DNA of 7,119 bases from JAMCXS01 sp964459065 (GTDB lineage Bacteria > Acidobacteriota > Terriglobia > UBA7540). Every line of letters begins with the position of its first letter. The stretch's first letter is position 1. Below the pieces are notes generated by a model. That model saw only the letters and a list, made by a program, of their open reading frames with translations. It did no database searches and was not told the DNA's origin. The stretch lies in contig CAYWMN010000199.1 in NCBI GenBank assembly GCA_964459065.1, forward strand, positions 1-7,119, written 5' to 3'. Shown one piece after another: positions 6,621 through 7,119 of the stretch. A program made the position numbers and the translations under genes.

Positions 6621-6911
6621 CTACCTGATGACTTCCAGCCCCACTTCGTTTAGCCTGCGTACTGGTTGTTGGCGCGCCCAGACCACGCGGCAACTTCCGA
6701 ATCGCGACCTGCCGTGGCGGGTAAAAGCGTAGACCGTCTGGCCCCTGCTGAGCTTGAGACGGGTCACAACTCGCAGGCCGTGCTCCCCCACGTCGAGCGT
6801 AGTGGCGGTCTCTTCCTTCTCGCCCTGCTCGGACTTCACCATGAGAATCAAGTTGAGATTCTTGTGCACCCTGGCTTCGCGCCGGGGAAAATGCTGGAGT
6901 TGTGCCCCCAT
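6621..6911 (-). CDS. Short PilZ-domain protein
   Basis: This 96-residue protein has the layout of a single PilZ domain, the beta-barrel that binds cyclic di-GMP and controls motility, surface polysaccharide or attachment. The arginine motif is RREAR at 10-14 (RxxxR). The second motif is DVGEHG at 40-45, where the family usually shows D/N-x-S-x-x-G, so the serine is replaced by Gly42. The barrel ends with SCRVVWAR (73-80) and NEVGLEV (88-94), typical closing strands. Start choice: the ATG at 6911 has GGAGG (6921-6917) exactly 5 bases upstream. A GTG at 6923 would overlap that ribosome site and add only four residues. A promoter lies just upstream. The gene is separated from the kinase operon by about 355 bases, so a shared transcript is not implied. 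The altered motif leaves cyclic di-GMP binding open. Family assignment is by motif and length. Confidence 0.72.
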   Translation of the reverse strand: MGAQLQHFPRREARVHKNLNLILMVKSEQGEKEETATTLDVGEHGLRVVTRLKLSRGQTVYAFTRHGRSRFGSCRVVWARQQPVRRLNEVGLEVIR

Positions 6912-6943
6912 GGCCCCCTCCACAGAGTTGGTTTTGTGCTGCT

Positions 6944-6972
6944 ACTCTACCGCGGGTTGAGGGTCGGGTCAA
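6944..6972 (-). promoter_or_regulatory. Sigma70-type promoter of the PilZ gene
   Basis: On the minus strand TTGACC (6972-6967) and TAGAGT (6949-6944) are separated by exactly 17 bases. They match the -35 and -10 consensus at 5 of 6 and 4 of 6 positions. The element begins just after the stop of the partial ORF from the right edge and lies about 33 bases before the PilZ ATG at 6911, the expected place for a promoter of that gene. Confidence 0.55.
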
Positions 6973-6978
6973 CACAGA

Positions 6979-7119
6979 TTATTGACGGGTAGCGGGTTCA
7001 TCTGTAGTCTTCTTTTTACGCGGGTGACCCATGCCTCGTGATTTAGGTGATTGGGCCAAGTGGGAGCGCATATCTTCAGGCCGGTGGTTCTTCTGTAGGC
7101 ATGGTATTTTCACCGCCGC
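6979..7119 (-). CDS. Possible 3' end of an unidentified gene (partial)
   Basis: A minus-strand frame is open from the window edge to a TAA at 6981-6979, giving 46 residues with a basic, hydrophilic end (RGMGHPRKKK, then acidic and polar residues up to Q). Such a lysine-rich tail is plausible for a protein C-terminus, and the PilZ promoter follows directly after the stop, which fits a gene boundary. No family is recognisable. Codon choice is less GC-rich at third positions than in the neighbouring genes, with several ATA, CTA, TCA and CGA codons, so it may be chance or transferred DNA. A plus-strand frame starting with ATG at 7031 is also open to the edge, and the two cannot both be trusted. 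Confidence 0.33.
   Translation of the reverse strand, partial: AAVKIPCLQKNHRPEDMRSHLAQSPKSRGMGHPRKKKTTDEPATRQ

Noticed and set aside
6484..6975. Minus-strand frame of 163 codons overlapping the PilZ gene
   Set aside because: It is another frame of the PilZ coding region with low-complexity Arg/Gly/Ser composition and no domain.
7031..7119. Plus-strand ATG frame open to the right edge, with TTGACG-17-TAGTCT upstream (6982-7010)
   Set aside because: Only 29 codons are visible, the ribosome site is poor, the -10 matches at 3 of 6, and the opposite-strand frame is at least as plausible.

Overview
The window looks like chromosomal DNA of a moderately GC-rich soil or sediment bacterium. Acidobacteriota or a neighbouring uncultured phylum is my best guess. 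It rests only on gene style: a Tat-exported Ntn-type hydrolase, a lone soluble P450, a short PilZ protein, and dense genes with GTG starts. There is no ribosomal or other marker gene, so the assignment is weak.

Layout. Positions 1-401 carry no convincing gene but hold a run of short perfect inverted repeats. Two genes then read rightwards: a Tat-exported phospholipase B-like / C45-type Ntn hydrolase (402-1808) and a soluble cytochrome P450 (1941-3320), separated by a GC-rich hairpin. A 171-base convergent spacer with further inverted repeats follows. The rest of the window reads leftwards. In transcription order there is the tail of an unidentified ORF entering from the right edge (7119-6979), a PilZ-domain protein with its own sigma70-like promoter (6911-6621), an AT-rich spacer of about 355 bases, and a tight three-gene operon: HAD phosphatase (6265-5459), deoxyhypusine-synthase-like protein (5449-4481) and PfkB/RfaE-type sugar kinase (4484-3492). 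The first two operon genes are 9 bases apart. The last two overlap in an ATGA.

How the genes may work together. The kinase resembles the kinase half of heptose-phosphate kinase HldE/RfaE, and the HAD protein could supply a sugar-phosphate phosphatase. That pair recalls the kinase and phosphatase steps of ADP-heptose synthesis, but no isomerase, nucleotidyltransferase or epimerase is present. The middle gene is the surprise. It has the overall sequence pattern of deoxyhypusine synthase, an NAD-dependent enzyme of spermidine chemistry. The lysine matching the family's catalytic lysine appears kept, while residues matching its spermidine pocket appear lost. A DHS-fold enzyme co-translated with a sugar kinase suggests a repurposed activity in sugar or sugar-phosphate metabolism. 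This is the most promising candidate here for an undescribed system. The hydrolase and P450 may form a separate lipid or amide-modifying pair, but that link is only positional.
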